Assembly: GCA_017480485.1 (NCBI GenBank)
Contig: JAFVAN010000022.1
Span: forward strand, 1-51,168
Source of the DNA: Ruminococcus sp.
Lineage (GTDB): Bacteria > Bacillota_A > Clostridia > Oscillospirales > Ruminococcaceae
Direction of reading: 5' to 3'
Length of the DNA stretch: 51,168 bases
The notes below the pieces were generated by a model. That model was not told where the DNA came from, searched no databases, and was given only the letters and a program-made list of their open reading frames with translations. Shown piece after piece: positions 49,699 to 51,168 of the stretch. Position 1 is the first letter of the stretch. Each line of letters starts with the position of its first letter. A program made the translations under genes and the position numbers.

Positions 49699-50619
49699 AT
49701 GAGAAAAAAGATAGTTTCCGACCTGAGCCCCTTTAACAACAGGAGCGAGATGCCCGCAGGGCGTCTGGCAGAAAAAAAGCTGCTGGCCTTTCTGTTGTGC
49801 TATATAGTGGGCTTCGGTTTGGCCGAGGGGCTGGTAATCCTGCTGCACTTCGCTCTTGGCCTGAATGTTTTTAAGGGCGAGCAGCTGGGGCCTCGGGCCC
49901 TTGGGGCCATCACCCTCTGGGGCTGCATAGTTCCCCTAGTCATCACCCTGCTTTATCAGATGAAGATCGAAAAGCGCAGCCTCGCCGCCATCGGTGTCAC
50001 AGGCAGGCCGCTGTACTGGCTGTTGGGCGGCGCCGCAGGTGTGCTTCTGCTGGGCCTCTGCGTAGGCGGAGCGCTGCTGGCGGGAGCCTTAAAATACAAC
50101 GGCACAGGCCGCCCCGATGCTCTGCTGCTCTGCGTTATGTTCGCAGGCTACGCCATTCAGGGCGCCACCGAGGAGGTAATGAGCAGAGGCCTCGTCCTCG
50201 GCGCTCTCAAAGATAAGGTCCCGCTGCCCTTGGCCATAGGTGCCAGCACCCTGACCTTTGTAGCCCCTCACCTTCTCAGCATGGGCGGCAGCGACCCTGC
50301 CGTTATGCTTGCGGGTGTCCTGAACCTTGTACTGTTTTCGGTCCTCATGTGCCTGCTGACACTGCGGACAGGCAGCCTGCTGATGGCCTGCGGTCTCCAT
50401 TCCGTCTGGAACTTCGTTCTGGGCTCTGTGCTGGGAATTTCCGTCAGCGGCGGCGAGGCGGCAGAGAATTCGGTACTGGAGCTCAGCGCCAAGGGGAACA
50501 GCCTGCTGAACGGCGGCGCCTACGGCCTCGAGGCAAGCATTATTACAACGGCGGTCCTGACGGCGGCAGTCATCTGCCTGCTGCTGACGGCAAAAAATAC
50601 AAAGAAAGGCGGGAAGTAA
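49699..50619 (+). CDS. CPBP-family intramembrane metalloprotease
   Basis: The 306-residue protein has about eight membrane helices and the CPBP (CaaX protease and bacteriocin processing) signatures: GATEEVMSRGLVLGALKDK (EExxxR), FVAPHLLSMG (His) and CGLHSVWNFVLGS (HxxxN). Family members act in protein processing or as bacteriocin self-protection; the role here is unknown. An AGGAGG ribosome site lies 7 nt before the ATG. The stop overlaps the ribosome region of the next gene. Confidence 0.9.
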   Translation: MRKKIVSDLSPFNNRSEMPAGRLAEKKLLAFLLCYIVGFGLAEGLVILLHFALGLNVFKGEQLGPRALGAITLWGCIVPLVITLLYQMKIEKRSLAAIGVTGRPLYWLLGGAAGVLLLGLCVGGALLAGALKYNGTGRPDALLLCVMFAGYAIQGATEEVMSRGLVLGALKDKVPLPLAIGASTLTFVAPHLLSMGGSDPAVMLAGVLNLVLFSVLMCLLTLRTGSLLMACGLHSVWNFVLGSVLGISVSGGEAAENSVLELSAKGNSLLNGGAYGLEASIITTAVLTAAVICLLLTAKNTKKGGK

Positions 50620-50620
50620 C

Positions 50621-50749
50621 ATGGGATTCAACAACAAGCTCTACACCCTGCGCAAGCAGATGGGCCTCTCCCAGGAGGAGCTGGCGGGGCGGCTGAACGT
50701 CTCCCGCCAAACAGTCTCAAAGTGGGAGATCGGAGTTTCCCAAAGTTAA
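50621..50749 (+). pseudogene. truncated XRE-family helix-turn-helix regulator
   Basis: An ATG 1 bp after the protease stop, preceded by GGCGGGAAGTAAC, encodes MGFNNKLYTLRKQMGLSQEE and on to SRQTVSKWEIGVSQS, an intact XRE helix-turn-helix. It stops at 42 residues, where the family usually runs on for tens of residues. The DNA after about 50740 is AT-richer and shows no match to the usual continuation in any frame, so the gene seems cut off by an insertion or deletion. Confidence 0.75.
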
Positions 50750-50814
50750 GGCTACCGACAAAAGCAACGTAAATACGCACTTTGCAATATTCTGTATAAA
50801 ACAAAAAACGATAT

Positions 50815-50858
50815 AAAAAGGCTCAAATGCAAAACAGTAACGCATTTGAGCCTTTTTT
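50815..50858. terminator. strong bidirectional terminator
   Basis: AAAAGGCTCAAATGC pairs with GCATTTGAGCCTTTT, with T-runs on both strands. It lies between the broken regulator and the convergent SLOG gene. Confidence 0.92.
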
Positions 50859-50889
50859 CAATGGACAAAATATTGAGAAAGCTACTGAT

Positions 50890-51168
50890 TCATTTTGTTT
50901 CTAATAGGTTGATTACCTCTATCCCTTTGTTTTGAGCCATACGCACTGTCTGTCCTGTTCCGCTGCGCTTGTCTTTTACATTCCAATAACAGATACAGCA
51001 ATCTGTAGCAAGTTCTACAAGCCGAGTGTTTCTGACTTTCATTGCATTATTTGATAAATGCTCCGAGGTGATCTCTTTTGTATCCGCAAGTGAAACAATG
51101 TACCCGTATTCCTCTTTTTGAGCCTCTGTCCATTTTGCAGATTGTTCTTCAAAGGGACAGGGCAGTAC
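50890..51168 (-). CDS. C-terminal part of a SLOG/DUF1273-like protein (partial)
   Basis: An open minus-strand frame runs from the window end to TGA at 50890-50892, 92 residues. The order of elements fits the DUF1273 (YpsA-type SLOG) family: LPCPFEEQSAKWTEAQKEEYGYIVSLAD, then NNAMKVRNTRLVELATDCCICYW, then SGTGQTVRMAQNKGIEVINL. SLOG proteins bind nucleotides or nucleotide-like ligands and many act in phage defence or stress. The match is from memory of family patterns. Base composition is lower in GC than the core genes. Confidence 0.6.
   Translation of the reverse strand, partial: VLPCPFEEQSAKWTEAQKEEYGYIVSLADTKEITSEHLSNNAMKVRNTRLVELATDCCICYWNVKDKRSGTGQTVRMAQNKGIEVINLLETK

Overview
The window looks like chromosomal DNA from a Gram-positive anaerobe of the Clostridia, most likely a Ruminococcus-like member of the Oscillospirales. 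This is inferred from gene content and style: a FabK-type fatty acid operon, a Bce-type ABC/two-component module, a class B sortase, spore proteins of the YpeB, SleB and SpoIID families, rubrerythrin, GC-rich coding sequence, AT-rich promoters, AGGAGG ribosome sites and near-perfect TTGACA-17-TATAAT promoters. I could not run a similarity search, so the genus is a guess.

Layout. 1-177 is the AT-rich end of an unrelated gene. 450-3038 (minus) is ylxM-ffh-(Imm17-like)-rpsP-khpA. 3275-4246 is an aldo/keto reductase. 4366-4584 (minus) is a probable 6S RNA and 4754-5101 a DUF1292 protein. 5262-6330 is a large unit with its own promoter and terminator but no ordinary gene. 6506-9489 holds ilvB and an AI-2E family permease, and 9452-10375 three small conserved hypothetical genes. 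10472-10951 is a phosphodiesterase. 11042-20715 (minus) is an 11-gene operon for type II fatty acid synthesis: acpP, fabK, fabD, fabG, fabF, accB, fabZ, accC, accD, accA and an acyl-CoA ligase. 21126-25765 (minus) is a BceRSAB-like antimicrobial-peptide module. Next come a DHH phosphoesterase, a zinc-ribbon membrane protein, L-lactate dehydrogenase and a clostripain-family protease. Then follow a PNPOx/ferredoxin protein, a PP2C phosphatase and PTS enzyme I (minus), a P-type Ca2+ ATPase, rubrerythrin, YpeB, a NifS-like desulfurase with ThiI, PncC (CinA C-terminal type), sortase B, two secreted cell-wall or spore proteins, a zinc-ribbon protein, Maf and a CPBP protease. The right edge has a broken XRE regulator and an incoming SLOG-type gene.

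How it fits together. The fatty acid operon makes malonyl-CoA (acc genes), elongates it (fab genes) and can probably activate external acids (ligase). The NifS-like enzyme supplies sulfur to ThiI for tRNA thiolation. YpeB, the SleB-like hydrolase and the SpoIID-like protein point to sporulation and wall remodelling.

Most unusual are the transcription unit at 5262-6330, with about ten ribosome-site-like motifs and several tiny reading frames, three of exactly 11 codons; a family of dispersed double-hairpin repeats that sit where terminators belong; an 85-bp tandem repeat; and three identically built GTAC-N8-GTAC palindromes near ypeB and the desulfurase gene.
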